Assembly: GCA_020427635.1 (NCBI GenBank)
Contig: JAGQOH010000015.1
Location: 1-54,832 of the forward strand
DNA from: Phycisphaerales bacterium
Lineage (GTDB): Bacteria > Planctomycetota > Phycisphaerae > Phycisphaerales > UBA1924
DNA: 54,832 bases
Direction of reading: 5' to 3'
Shown here: positions 45,795 to 54,832 of the stretch, piece after piece
Layout of the letters: every line of letters starts with the position of its first letter
How positions within the stretch are numbered: the stretch's first letter is position 1
Translations under genes and position numbers: made by a program
Notes under the pieces: generated by a model
Database searches by the model: none
What the model saw: the letters and a program-made list of their open reading frames with translations, nothing else
What the model was told of the DNA's origin: nothing

Positions 45795-48682
45795 GCGCCC
45801 GCGAAACCAAGCGCCTGAAGCAGCCGGATTCGCTGATCATCAACTCGCCATATCGCGAGCCGGAGCGCTATTGGAAGTACGATCGCGAGCACAAGCAGTT
45901 TGTGCAGATCGAAGGCGAGCGCCGCCCGGCGGGTTACATGGTTGCGACGGAGGATTCGAAAGCGCACGACGATCCGGGGCTGTTCAAGGATCTGCCGCTG
46001 GTCAACATGATCCGCACGCGCGTGAAGGATTGGCGAGCCAAGGAATGGCCAGGCGTGACGGGAACGACGCGGCGGCTGCTGCAGCATTGGTATGACAACG
46101 ACGCGAGGAAGTATCCATTCTTCTTCTGCCAGCTTGAAGCGATCGAGACGCTGATTTGGCTGACGGAGGCTTCGCCTGCGGATCACGCGGGCGTGCATGT
46201 GCCGGGCGACGGCGGGCCGTTCACGCGCTATTGCACAAAGCTCGCGACCGGCGGCGGCAAAACGCTTGTTATGGCGATGACGATCGCCTGGCAGTTCTTG
46301 AACAAGCTGGCGGACCCGCAGGATCGACGCTTCAGCAAGACGGCATTGATCGTGGCGCCGGGGCTGACGGTGCGCAGCCGCTTGTCCGTGCTGAATCCGT
46401 CGCAGCAGAAGGACAAGGCTCGTGGTGAGGAGCAGAACTACTACGAAGCGTTCGGCATCGTGCCTGATGCGCTCATGTCGCGCCTGCGCCAAGGCCAGGT
46501 ACTGATCCTCAATTGGCACAAGCTGGATTGGGAAACCGAGGAGCAGATCGCCAAGAAGAAGGGCGTTGACAAGCGAGGCGCCAAGAGCGACGAGGCCTAT
46601 GTCCGCGGCGTGTTGGGTGACATGGCCAATGCGCGGAACATCCTTGTGCTGAACGACGAGGCACACCACGCTTGGCGCGTACCCGAGGGAAAAGGTGTGC
46701 CCGGCGTATCGAAGAGCGATAGGGAGGAGGCGACAAAATGGGTCGGCGGATTGGATCGCATCCACCGCGCGCGCGGCATCCAGGCCTGCTTTGATTATTC
46801 CGCCACACCATTCACGCCGACTGGCAAGAAGAGCAGCGACGAACAGTTGTTCCCTTGGATCGTGAGCGATTTCGGGCTGAACGACGCGATTGAGTCAGGG
46901 ATGGTGAAGACGCCGCGTGTGGTGATCCGCGACGACGCGCAAGTCGATTCGAAGACGTTCAAGTCCAAGCTGTATCACATCTTCCGGGACAAAGATGTCG
47001 CGGATGACTTGAACAGCCCAGCAGACCCCGAGGTTCCGCTGCCCGATCTGGTGACGCAGGCGTACTACTTGCTCGGGCTCGACTGGCGTGAGACCGCGAG
47101 AGATTGGGCGGAGAAGGGGCACCAGGTGCCGCCTGTGATGATCACAGTCGCCAATCGCACGGAGACCGCGGCACGGATCAAGTACGCATTCGACCATCGC
47201 CAAATACTGATCGAAGAACTCTGTGCGCCCGACAAGACGCTGCACATTGACTCGAAGGTACTGGATCAGGCGGAGGCGCAGGACGAGCCAGTAGTCGTAG
47301 ATGCGGGCTCGGCGGGCGATGATGAAGACTCAGATGACGACGCTCCGATCGTCAAGCTGACGAAAAAGCAACTTGCCGAGCAACTGCGACGAGAGGTGGA
47401 TACCGTCGGTCGGGCGGGAGAACCGGGCGCTCACATTCAGAACGTTATCTCAGTCGGCATGCTGTCTGAGGGCTGGGATGCCAAGACCGTGACACACATC
47501 ATGGGATTGCGCGCATTCAGCAGTCAGTTGCTGTGTGAGCAGGTGGTTGGACGAGGCCTGCGACGCACGTCGTATGACATGGTGGAGGGGCAAGACCGGT
47601 TCACGCCGGAGTATGTCAACATCTTCGGCATCCCGTTCTCATTCATGCCTCATGAACGCGAGGACGGCCCGCCTCCTCCGCCGCCAGCACCAAAGACAGA
47701 GATCAAGGCGCTCCCCGAACGTGCGGCCGACTTCGAAATCAACTGGCCGAACATCCTGAAAATCGAACGAGTGTATGCCCCCGAGCTCGACGTCGATTTA
47801 TCCAAGGTTCCGGTATTGACGCTCAAGGCATCCGATACGCGTCAGCTGGCAGAATTGGCGCCGACAGTCGATGGAAAGCAGGACTTCTCGCGGATCGCCA
47901 GGATTGAACTCGAGAAGTTGGCCAAGGAATTTCGGTTTCAGCGCCTTGCATTCGAAGGTGCTCGAGACGCAGCTGCGCAGATGAAGGGGGAGTGGAGAGG
48001 TAGCCAATCGTCGTTAGTTACTCAGCTCATCGATTTGTATGAGAAGTTTCTGCAATCCGATCGCCTACAGATCGAGCCGGCGCTCTTCGAACAAGATGAG
48101 CTGCGCCGGCGACTCATGATGGCGCTGAACCGCACGCAAGTCTCCGAACATCTATATCAAGTGATCAAAGAGCAGAACGTCTTGGAGCAAGAAGATGAAC
48201 CTCGCCTACGGCCCGTGTTCAATGAGGAGCAGCCGGTTCGCTGCACCGGCGATATGCCAGCTTGGTACACAAGCAAGCCCTGCGAACTTACCCGCCGAAG
48301 TCACATCAACTTCTGCGTCTATGACAGTACTTGGGAGGCATATCACGCTTCCCGATTGGACTCCGACGATTACGACGGCATCGTGCAGGCGTGGGCGAAG
48401 AACGACCATCTCGGCTTTGAAGTTTGGTATCAGTTCCGCGGCGCGCGTAAGCGGTTTCGGCCGGACTTTCTCGTTCGCTTGGTTGATGGAACGATGCTTG
48501 TCCTTGAGACGAAGGGGCAAGACAACGACGAGAATCGTGCGAAGCGCCGCGCTCTGAATGAGTGGATCGAGGCGGTGAATGAGCACGGTGGATTTGGACG
48601 TTGGACTTGCGACGTTGCACTGACCCTTGACGAGATTGATTCGGTGCTGCATCGCACCGGTAATGTGTTGCTGTCGCCATGA
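45791..48682 (+). CDS. Type III-like restriction helicase-nuclease (Res, BPTD_3080-like)
   Basis: This encodes 963 residues from the ATG at 45791. The SF2 helicase motor has motif I ATGGGKTLVMAM, DEAH motif LVLNDEAHHAW, motif III SATPFTPTG and motif VI QVVGRGLRRTSYD. The C-terminus is a PD-(D/E)xK nuclease (RFRPDFLVRLVDG then LVLETKGQ). Together with the overlapping methylase it forms a complete two-gene restriction-modification system that would translocate or cleave unmodified DNA. I recall such proteins being annotated as the BPTD_3080 family. All motifs look intact. Confidence 0.9.
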   Translation: MSARETKRLKQPDSLIINSPYREPERYWKYDREHKQFVQIEGERRPAGYMVATEDSKAHDDPGLFKDLPLVNMIRTRVKDWRAKEWPGVTGTTRRLLQHWYDNDARKYPFFFCQLEAIETLIWLTEASPADHAGVHVPGDGGPFTRYCTKLATGGGKTLVMAMTIAWQFLNKLADPQDRRFSKTALIVAPGLTVRSRLSVLNPSQQKDKARGEEQNYYEAFGIVPDALMSRLRQGQVLILNWHKLDWETEEQIAKKKGVDKRGAKSDEAYVRGVLGDMANARNILVLNDEAHHAWRVPEGKGVPGVSKSDREEATKWVGGLDRIHRARGIQACFDYSATPFTPTGKKSSDEQLFPWIVSDFGLNDAIESGMVKTPRVVIRDDAQVDSKTFKSKLYHIFRDKDVADDLNSPADPEVPLPDLVTQAYYLLGLDWRETARDWAEKGHQVPPVMITVANRTETAARIKYAFDHRQILIEELCAPDKTLHIDSKVLDQAEAQDEPVVVDAGSAGDDEDSDDDAPIVKLTKKQLAEQLRREVDTVGRAGEPGAHIQNVISVGMLSEGWDAKTVTHIMGLRAFSSQLLCEQVVGRGLRRTSYDMVEGQDRFTPEYVNIFGIPFSFMPHEREDGPPPPPPAPKTEIKALPERAADFEINWPNILKIERVYAPELDVDLSKVPVLTLKASDTRQLAELAPTVDGKQDFSRIARIELEKLAKEFRFQRLAFEGARDAAAQMKGEWRGSQSSLVTQLIDLYEKFLQSDRLQIEPALFEQDELRRRLMMALNRTQVSEHLYQVIKEQNVLEQEDEPRLRPVFNEEQPVRCTGDMPAWYTSKPCELTRRSHINFCVYDSTWEAYHASRLDSDDYDGIVQAWAKNDHLGFEVWYQFRGARKRFRPDFLVRLVDGTMLVLETKGQDNDENRAKRRALNEWIEAVNEHGGFGRWTCDVALTLDEIDSVLHRTGNVLLSP

Positions 48683-48730
48683 TTAACATGACGTCTGCCT
48701 GCGTGCTTGTGCGCTGCGGAGGTTGAGGAA

Positions 48731-51700
48731 ATGACGCCCGATCCCATGGAACAAGCAAAGCACGTCGCCTCGGTGTTTGAGTTTGTCAAGGCGTGGCACG
48801 CACGGGGCACAGGTGTCAATACAGATTGGAGGAAGTCGCTCTGGCGCCTCTCCTTTTCCGATTTGCCTGATTACCCATCAATTGATGCGCCCGAGTCCAC
48901 GCCAGACGCTGAAGCTGAGTTTGCACTTCGCGTTCGACGGCCTCTCCAAACAACCTGTCCAGAGCCGCCCAAGGCGCTTGAACCTTGGATTCTCCCAGGC
49001 TGGCGGGACCCATTTAACGACCTAAAGAACCTTGAAGCACGCAATGAATTCATTGACCAGGATCCGGTAACAGTCCGATTTGAGGATGATCCATCGAGGC
49101 CAATGCTGCTCGAGCAGTGGAGCCGCCGAAGAGCGGAGTGGCAAAGGGCAGAACTGCCCGCGCGGAAAGCAGCGGGCTTATTCGATCGTCTATTTGAGCT
49201 TCGTGGTCGTTTGAAGCGAGAAGGAGAGCGAGTCCTTCTGGTGATCGCAGATGGAGTATTGAGGGGGACCGGTTCGAGCGGCCCGGTACTGCATCCGATC
49301 TTCACGCAGCGAGCAGAACTCGTGTTTGATCCGCAAGAACCGTCGTTCACGGTTCTCGTAGGTGACGAACCCCCGGAGCTCAATACCGCCCTCCTCAGAA
49401 CGATCGACAAACTGGACGCCAGGGCGTTGGGCGAACTTCGTGAACGATTCAAATCGGACGGTGTGGACATACTAGACGCGGCGGCCGTTGGGGCGACGCT
49501 GGCTGAGTATTTGAACACGCTGTTCCCAAATGCTGAAGTACTCGATTCCCCAACGGCACAAGGTAAACCCGATCACATACAGGCATGGCACCAGCGCCTC
49601 TTGCTTCTCACACCTCGAACCGCGAGGATCGCGGATGCAGTTGACAGCATCATTCGTCGAATTGAGAACCAGGGTCATGTTCCAGGCCCAATCGCCGGTA
49701 TTGTCGGTCTGGACGATGATGCGCCACCGCTTTCGGCACCTTTGACTTCCGGAGGCCTGTCTAGCCGCATGCCTTCCGCCTCGTCATTGCAGGGAGTGTC
49801 AGATCAAACAGAAGCTCGGCGTGCTTTCTTGTTGACCAAGCCTGCCAATGAGGCCCAGACGCGCATCCTCTCAGACCTTGAAGCTGGGGGCGGCGTGGTT
49901 GTCAAAGGACCACCTGGCACCGGCAAGACACACACCATTGCGAACATTCTCGGGCACTTCTTGGCCAAAGGCTGCAAGACGCTGGTAGTCAGCCATACGT
50001 CAAAGGCATTGCGCGTACTTAGAGAGCAAATGCCGTCGGAACTCCGGCCCCTGTGTGTAAGCGTGCTTGATAGCGATAGTGAGAGTAAGCGCGAGTTGGA
50101 AGAGTCCGTTCAGGGGATTACGACGCGGCTGTCTTCTTCCTCGAAACACGATCTCCGTAGGCGGGCAGACAGGCTGCTTCGGGAGCGCGATCGCCTGATA
50201 GATGAGCTCGAAAGCGCTGAGAAGGCTCTGCGCCAGGCGGTTGCCTCCGAATACACAGACATAGTTGTGAATGGTCAGGGACTTTCACCCTCGAAGGCTG
50301 CACGAAGGGTTCGGGAGTTGGAAGAAGACAGCGCGTGGATACCGGGCATCATTCCCTGTGACAGCCCATGTCCTCTGTCGGATGATGAGCTTCACGAGCT
50401 CTACCGACTGAATGATTTGGTCAAACCGGATGAGGAGGAGAGCCTGAGTGGCCACCTGCCCGCGATTGAAGAGCTTCCAAACCCGAGTGAGTTCGATCGG
50501 CTGCTGGGAGAGGAAGCCGAGTTGGGCAAGGTCGATGTCACAGTGCCTTCCGATTTGTGGAGAAGTGACTCGAAGGTCGACGTTGAGGCACTAGCGCGTG
50601 CTCAAGAATGCGTGCGAAAGTCGCTTCGGCAGGTACTCAGACTGCGGAAGCAAGTGCATCTTCTGGACTGCATGGACGCCGGACGCCGCGGCGGACCCAA
50701 GGTGCTCGCTTGGAGAAGCCTTGTAGGGACGATCCGAACCCGAGCAGCAGACATTGAGGCCAACGAAGCGGTTGCAATGGGTCGAGGAGCGCTCGTCCCC
50801 CTCGAACTCTGCACGGAGCAGATGAAGCATGCGGCCAAAGAGATCCAGGACGCACTGGGGCGAACGGGTCAGATCTTCAAGCTGATCGCGACAGCTTCCA
50901 TTCGCTTGCGCCCGGATTGGTCCAAACTTGCGAAGGGATCGACTGTCGCTCAGCGCCCACCGGTGACTGTCGACGACTTCAAAGCTGTGGAGGCTCGCAT
51001 TGAGGCTGCCACCCTGCGAGATGCAATGGTTCGCGACTGGCGTGCCGCAATGCACGACGTACCAGATGTCAGAGACGCTGATCTGGGGGAGCGTCCCGAA
51101 GACACGATCAGGCAGCACGCGGACCAGATCGAGCTGGCGCTCAACTGGAGTGAAGAGAGCTGGGCTCATGCCTTGAGCGCGATGTCGGAGGTTGGTATCG
51201 AATTGCCTTCTGCGCTTCGACGGGTCGAACCGAAGGCGGGAAGGTTCTCAGAATTCGAGCGTCTCATCGAGGGCGCAGAAAAGTACATTCTCCCGGTCTT
51301 GCAACGCAAGCTTCACGAGCAGCGGCTTCTTGTCGCTCGGGCGCGATTCGATGCACTGGTGAGGTGTCTTGATGCGATTGAAACCAAGGACGACCTGAGC
51401 GGACTGGCTCGCTCTACAGCAGAAGCTGTTCGGGACCGAGATCGAGATCGGTATGCGCATGCGCATTCATATCTCGAACACCTGCTCAAGCAGTCAGGGC
51501 GCGTCAACAGGCGTGCCGAACTCTTGGCAAAGCTGCGGCCAGCTGCTGCCGATTGGGTCCGTGCGATCGAAGGTCGGACCTCGGGCCATGAGGGGCCTAC
51601 TCCTCCTGGCCCGACGCAGCACGCCTGGCTCTGCGCACAACTCTCGGGCGCCCTTGAGGAACGTTCCTGCGTTTCGATCGCTGATGCGCAATCCCTTGTG

Positions 51701-53611
51701 ACAGACCTGCGCGATCAGCTCCGAACGAAGACAACAGACCTCGTGGAAACCTCGGCCTGGGCGTCCCAGCACGAGCGTATTCGCCATTCCGAAATGCAAG
51801 CCCTTGAGGGCTGGCTGAGCACGGTAAGCACGAGGGGGTACGAGTCTGGAAAGCGATCCACACAGCTCAAGTTGCAAGCGAGACGCTTGTTGATGCAAGC
51901 TCGAGGTGCTGTGCCAGTGTGGATTATGACCACAAATCGGGCGATCGACAGCCTTGATTTTTCAGATACCGCCTTCGACGTAGTCATCATCGATGAGGCA
52001 AGCCAAAGCAACATCATGGGATTGCTGCCGATGAGCCTAGCTGAGTCCGCGATTGTTGTCGGGGATGACAAGCAGGTCAGCCCGATTTCCTGGGAGAATC
52101 TCGAGGAGACGCAGAAGCTCATCGATGAACATCTCCAAGGACTTCCGACGCGGGAGCTGTTTACTGGGCGATTCTCGATCTACGACTTCGCGAGTCAATC
52201 GTTCAAGGGGCGCCACTTGCTCACAGAGCACTTTCGGTGCGCAGGCGAGATCATTGAATTCAGTAACCAGCTGTCTTATGAGGGGCGAATTCAGCCGCTG
52301 CGGGATTGCTCAGCGGTGACCCGACGGCCCCCGGTGATTGAGCATCGTGTGCAGGGGCTGTCCGAGCGGAAGACGAATCAGATTGAAGTCGAGGAAATCG
52401 CTTCGCTGCTAATAGCGTGCCTGGATCAGCCAGAGTACAGTGGCGCGTCTTTTGGCGTCATCACAATGCTCGGCGAAGAGCAGGCTATAGCGATTGATCA
52501 GGTATTGCGCCTTCACGTCTCAGAATCGCGCTACGAATCTGCTCGAATACTATGTGGGAGCCCGCCCCAATTTCAGGGTGATGAGCGAGATGTCATCTTC
52601 CTTTCGCTGGTCGATAGCTCTGGAGAAGGTCCGCTTCGCCTGAAGCGGGACATCGACAGCGAGAAGCGCTACAACGTCGCCGCGAGCCGCGCGCGCGACC
52701 AGCTCTGGGTGGTGCACTCGATCGACGAACGTGACCTGAAGGAGGGCGATCTGAGACTTCGCTTGATTCGGCACGCACGCGATGCTGGTGCTGCCAGTCG
52801 CCAAGTTGCCCAAATCAATCGGCATGCAGATTCGGACTTCGAGCGAAGAGTGGGGAAGGACTTGACCGATCGCGGGTATCGCGTTGTGCCGCAGTGGCCA
52901 GTTGGCTCGCTCAAGATAGATCTTGTGGTGCTTGGGCCGGATGGACTGAAGGCAGCGGTCGAATGCGACGGGGATTCCTATCACGGGCTCGACCGACTTG
53001 ATGATGATCTGGCTCGTCAACAGGTACTTGAGAGATTGGGGTGGCGATTTGTAAGGATACGCGGTAGCCAGTATTTCCGTGCACCAGCATCCAGTATTGC
53101 TGATGTCATCCGGCGTCTCGACGACATCGGCGTAACGCCCATCGGTGCAGCGGATGACAACGTGCCGGTATCGCAAAGCGGCGATCAGCTATTGGACAGG
53201 ATTCGGCGGCGTGCTTCTGAACTCCGACAAGAGTGGAAGGCTTTGGATGAGCTAGACGAAGAACCCGACCTGGTGGATGCTCCGGATGATGAAATGTCTG
53301 TCGGACTAGAAGAGGCCCATGCGACTCCCTTTGCGTTCGTTGAGGGGAGCGCAAGTGTCCATGGCAGCAGCCAATGGGTGGAGTCCCCCCGGGAAGAGGA
53401 AGAGCTAATAGAGTGCATTCGCGAGGCCGATCGACCGGTCGCCCGACAGGAGATTCTGGAGAGGACATCGATCGATCCTCAAAGATGGACCAGGCTGATC
53501 ACGAAGTTGATTGGTGACGGGCGCGTCATCCGAATGGGTGAGAAGCGAGGTGCTCGTTACATAATGGCGCCGTCGCTTCAGCCGGATGAAGCGTCCGATG
53601 AGATGTCTTGA
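48731..53611 (+). CDS. Giant SF1 (UPF1-like) helicase with Vsr-like nuclease and wHTH tail
   Basis: This encodes 1626 residues. The ATG at 48731 has GGAGG eight bases upstream (48718-48722). The first 390 residues are unassigned. Motif I GPPGTGKTHTIANILG (about 393) and motif II VVIIDEASQSN (about 1087) are split by some 650 residues of helical, coiled-coil-rich insert. Motifs III-VI follow (VVGDDKQVSP, LTEHFRC, RYNVAASRARDQLWVV). Next is a compact Vsr/MTES_1575-like nuclease (SLKIDLVVLG near 1394, AVECDGDSYHG near 1409, WRFVRIRGSQYF). A winged-helix end follows (ECIREADRPVARQEILERT). The domain order fits DNA- or RNA-targeting immune helicases. Its exact system is unknown. Confidence 0.85.
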   Translation: MTPDPMEQAKHVASVFEFVKAWHARGTGVNTDWRKSLWRLSFSDLPDYPSIDAPESTPDAEAEFALRVRRPLQTTCPEPPKALEPWILPGWRDPFNDLKNLEARNEFIDQDPVTVRFEDDPSRPMLLEQWSRRRAEWQRAELPARKAAGLFDRLFELRGRLKREGERVLLVIADGVLRGTGSSGPVLHPIFTQRAELVFDPQEPSFTVLVGDEPPELNTALLRTIDKLDARALGELRERFKSDGVDILDAAAVGATLAEYLNTLFPNAEVLDSPTAQGKPDHIQAWHQRLLLLTPRTARIADAVDSIIRRIENQGHVPGPIAGIVGLDDDAPPLSAPLTSGGLSSRMPSASSLQGVSDQTEARRAFLLTKPANEAQTRILSDLEAGGGVVVKGPPGTGKTHTIANILGHFLAKGCKTLVVSHTSKALRVLREQMPSELRPLCVSVLDSDSESKRELEESVQGITTRLSSSSKHDLRRRADRLLRERDRLIDELESAEKALRQAVASEYTDIVVNGQGLSPSKAARRVRELEEDSAWIPGIIPCDSPCPLSDDELHELYRLNDLVKPDEEESLSGHLPAIEELPNPSEFDRLLGEEAELGKVDVTVPSDLWRSDSKVDVEALARAQECVRKSLRQVLRLRKQVHLLDCMDAGRRGGPKVLAWRSLVGTIRTRAADIEANEAVAMGRGALVPLELCTEQMKHAAKEIQDALGRTGQIFKLIATASIRLRPDWSKLAKGSTVAQRPPVTVDDFKAVEARIEAATLRDAMVRDWRAAMHDVPDVRDADLGERPEDTIRQHADQIELALNWSEESWAHALSAMSEVGIELPSALRRVEPKAGRFSEFERLIEGAEKYILPVLQRKLHEQRLLVARARFDALVRCLDAIETKDDLSGLARSTAEAVRDRDRDRYAHAHSYLEHLLKQSGRVNRRAELLAKLRPAAADWVRAIEGRTSGHEGPTPPGPTQHAWLCAQLSGALEERSCVSIADAQSLVTDLRDQLRTKTTDLVETSAWASQHERIRHSEMQALEGWLSTVSTRGYESGKRSTQLKLQARRLLMQARGAVPVWIMTTNRAIDSLDFSDTAFDVVIIDEASQSNIMGLLPMSLAESAIVVGDDKQVSPISWENLEETQKLIDEHLQGLPTRELFTGRFSIYDFASQSFKGRHLLTEHFRCAGEIIEFSNQLSYEGRIQPLRDCSAVTRRPPVIEHRVQGLSERKTNQIEVEEIASLLIACLDQPEYSGASFGVITMLGEEQAIAIDQVLRLHVSESRYESARILCGSPPQFQGDERDVIFLSLVDSSGEGPLRLKRDIDSEKRYNVAASRARDQLWVVHSIDERDLKEGDLRLRLIRHARDAGAASRQVAQINRHADSDFERRVGKDLTDRGYRVVPQWPVGSLKIDLVVLGPDGLKAAVECDGDSYHGLDRLDDDLARQQVLERLGWRFVRIRGSQYFRAPASSIADVIRRLDDIGVTPIGAADDNVPVSQSGDQLLDRIRRRASELRQEWKALDELDEEPDLVDAPDDEMSVGLEEAHATPFAFVEGSASVHGSSQWVESPREEEELIECIREADRPVARQEILERTSIDPQRWTRLITKLIGDGRVIRMGEKRGARYIMAPSLQPDEASDEMS

Positions 53612-53620
53612 GGTCTAGCC

Positions 53621-54757
53621 ATGACAGGCCGCATATATCTGCTCAATGAGGGATCTGACCTGGTGTCGCTCGAAGAAGCTCCTTACGACTCCGAGCGACT
53701 TCTCCAGGAGATGTTGGCGGAGCACCCGGACATCCTCGCCGGCGAGCAGATCAATGGCGATGAGCCCCGCCGGTGGCTACTCATCACGCGCGAGATGGCC
53801 GTACCCGATGAGGAGGATGGCCCCTCAAGGTGGTCCCTCGATCACCTATTCTTGGATCAGGATGCCGTCCCTACGTTGATCGAGGTAAAGCGTGGCTCAA
53901 ACACAGATGTTCGGCGCAAAGTCGTTGGTCAGATGCTCGACTACGCAGCGAATGCCGTCGTTTACTGGCCCGTCGAGGAGATTCGAGCGAAGTTTGAGAC
54001 TCGGTGCGAGCGCAATGACGAAGATGCTGAAGAAGTGCTGGCAGCATTTCTCAGCACTGATGAAGACACCGATGAATTCTGGCACCAAGTCAAGACCAAC
54101 CTACAGGCAGGTCGGGTACGCATGGTCTTTGTTGCCGACCTCATACCTCCCGAGCTTCGTCGGGTAGTCGAGTTCCTCAACGAGCAGATGGACCCCGCAG
54201 AGGTTCTTGCTGTGGAAGTGAAGCAGTTTGTCGGCCAAGGTGTAAAGACTCTGGTACCGAGAGTGCTTGGGCAGACCGAAACTGCGCGGCAGAAGAAAGC
54301 GTCGAGCACAAGTTCTGGAAGTCAATGGAATGAGTCGAGTTTCATGGCTGCACTTGAAGAGCAGTTCGGGGTTCGCGTGCGCGAGACGGCTGAGGACCTG
54401 CTGCATTGGGTAACACCAATGGTGAGCTACGCGTGGTTTGGCAAAGGGAAAACCGGAGGAGTTGTGCCGACGATCCAGCGGGGCAAGATCAAGTATCACG
54501 TCTGCCGCATGTCGACAAAGGGCGTTCTCAGCTTCCAATTCAAGTGGTTGCGCAAAAAATCGCCCTTTCATGAGATATCGATGAGGAAGCAGCTTCTAGA
54601 CAGAGTCAACGAGATCCCTGGCGTGCAGTTCAACGCTGATGTGATGGAGAAAGCTGCGCGCATTCGTCTGGAACTGTTGTCGGGTGGTGAAGCGCGTCAG
54701 CGCGTCAAATCGGTCATGACTTGGCTCATTGAACAGATCAAGACGCAGCCGGATTGA
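53621..54757 (+). CDS. PD-(D/E)xK nuclease-like protein coupled to the giant helicase
   Basis: This encodes 378 residues from the ATG at 53621, nine bases after the helicase stop, with AGGTC upstream. The N-terminal 130 residues read as a restriction-like fold: RRWLLITREMAVPDE, WSLDHLFLDQDAVPTLIEVK (Asp, Glu and Lys of the active site), then RRKVVGQMLDYAANAV. The second half (WNESSFMAALEEQFGVRVRE and then KSPFHEISMRKQLLDRVNEI) is an unassigned domain. It is probably a second nuclease or DNA-sensing subunit of the same system. Confidence 0.75.
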   Translation: MTGRIYLLNEGSDLVSLEEAPYDSERLLQEMLAEHPDILAGEQINGDEPRRWLLITREMAVPDEEDGPSRWSLDHLFLDQDAVPTLIEVKRGSNTDVRRKVVGQMLDYAANAVVYWPVEEIRAKFETRCERNDEDAEEVLAAFLSTDEDTDEFWHQVKTNLQAGRVRMVFVADLIPPELRRVVEFLNEQMDPAEVLAVEVKQFVGQGVKTLVPRVLGQTETARQKKASSTSSGSQWNESSFMAALEEQFGVRVRETAEDLLHWVTPMVSYAWFGKGKTGGVVPTIQRGKIKYHVCRMSTKGVLSFQFKWLRKKSPFHEISMRKQLLDRVNEIPGVQFNADVMEKAARIRLELLSGGEARQRVKSVMTWLIEQIKTQPD

Positions 54758-54773
54758 ACGCCAGGGCCCAACC

Positions 54774-54832
54774 CTAATCGTTTTTCCGCACTCGAAAAAT
54801 CGCACCGGAGACCTTTTGCACCCGGGGACCAG
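54774..54832 (+). repeat. Dispersed hairpin repeat, copy C (cut by the window end)
   Basis: The last 56 bases repeat the start of copies A and B almost exactly, including the stem-loop TTTTTC (54781-54786) and GAAAAA (54794-54799) and the block CCGGAGACC. It lies 17 bases after the last stop, in the same orientation as A and B, and continues past the window. Confidence 0.85.

Noticed and set aside
27369..54757. Complete prophage
   Set aside because: Only packaging, recombinase and regulatory genes are present; no capsid, tail or lysis genes were recognised.

Overview
The window is G+C-rich bacterial DNA that most resembles a member of the Planctomycetota, probably class Phycisphaerae. This is an inference. 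It rests on four large or truncated secreted proteins ending in a DxDxD...DLDDLQLLLFNFG-type calcium-binding tail, a TPR-tailed PknB-like kinase, an FHA-trypsin protein next to a divergent sigma factor, and the remnant motif WPMLPEPVRVSIAAMV, which I associate with planctomycete integrase-linked genes.

Region 1 (1-9.95 kb) concerns metals and denitrification. It starts with the end of a heavy-metal RND pump and a His-rich lipoprotein. An Rrf2 regulator follows, then a complete clade II-like nitrous oxide reductase operon: dihaem cytochrome c, nosZ with a Sec-type rather than Tat signal, nosB, nosD, nosF, nosY and nosL. Most of the last genes are joined by ATGA overlaps. The operon would reduce N2O to N2 in the periplasm. 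NosDFY and NosL mature the copper centres and the cytochrome feeds electrons.

Region 2 (9.95-11.1 kb) is a gene graveyard. It holds a VCBS/FG-GAP fragment, two copies of a hairpin-bearing dispersed repeat, and an integrase-associated protein tail. A third copy of the repeat lies at the very end of the window and part of another near 1.9 kb.

Region 3 (11.1-27.2 kb) codes for cell-surface and signalling proteins. It has a large secreted alpha/beta hydrolase and a leftward operon of small proteins, an FHA-transmembrane-trypsin protein, a sigma factor and a LamG protein. A divergent membrane Ser/Thr kinase with a TPR-like tail is next to it, followed by two tandem secreted beta-helix proteins that share an unrecognised N-terminal domain.

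Region 4 (27.4-54.8 kb) is a mobile, defence-rich island. It has a phage packaging module (ParB-methylase, small and large terminase) with no structural genes, McrBC in opposite orientation overlapping the terminase, an excisionase-like HTH protein, a HARE-HTH protein, and DUF2924 with a large serine recombinase. Further on are a Vsr/Dcm/Z1 system with a small unknown partner, a type III-like Mod/Res pair, and a giant SF1 helicase-nuclease followed by a PD-(D/E)xK protein. No tRNA, rRNA or CRISPR array was recognised.
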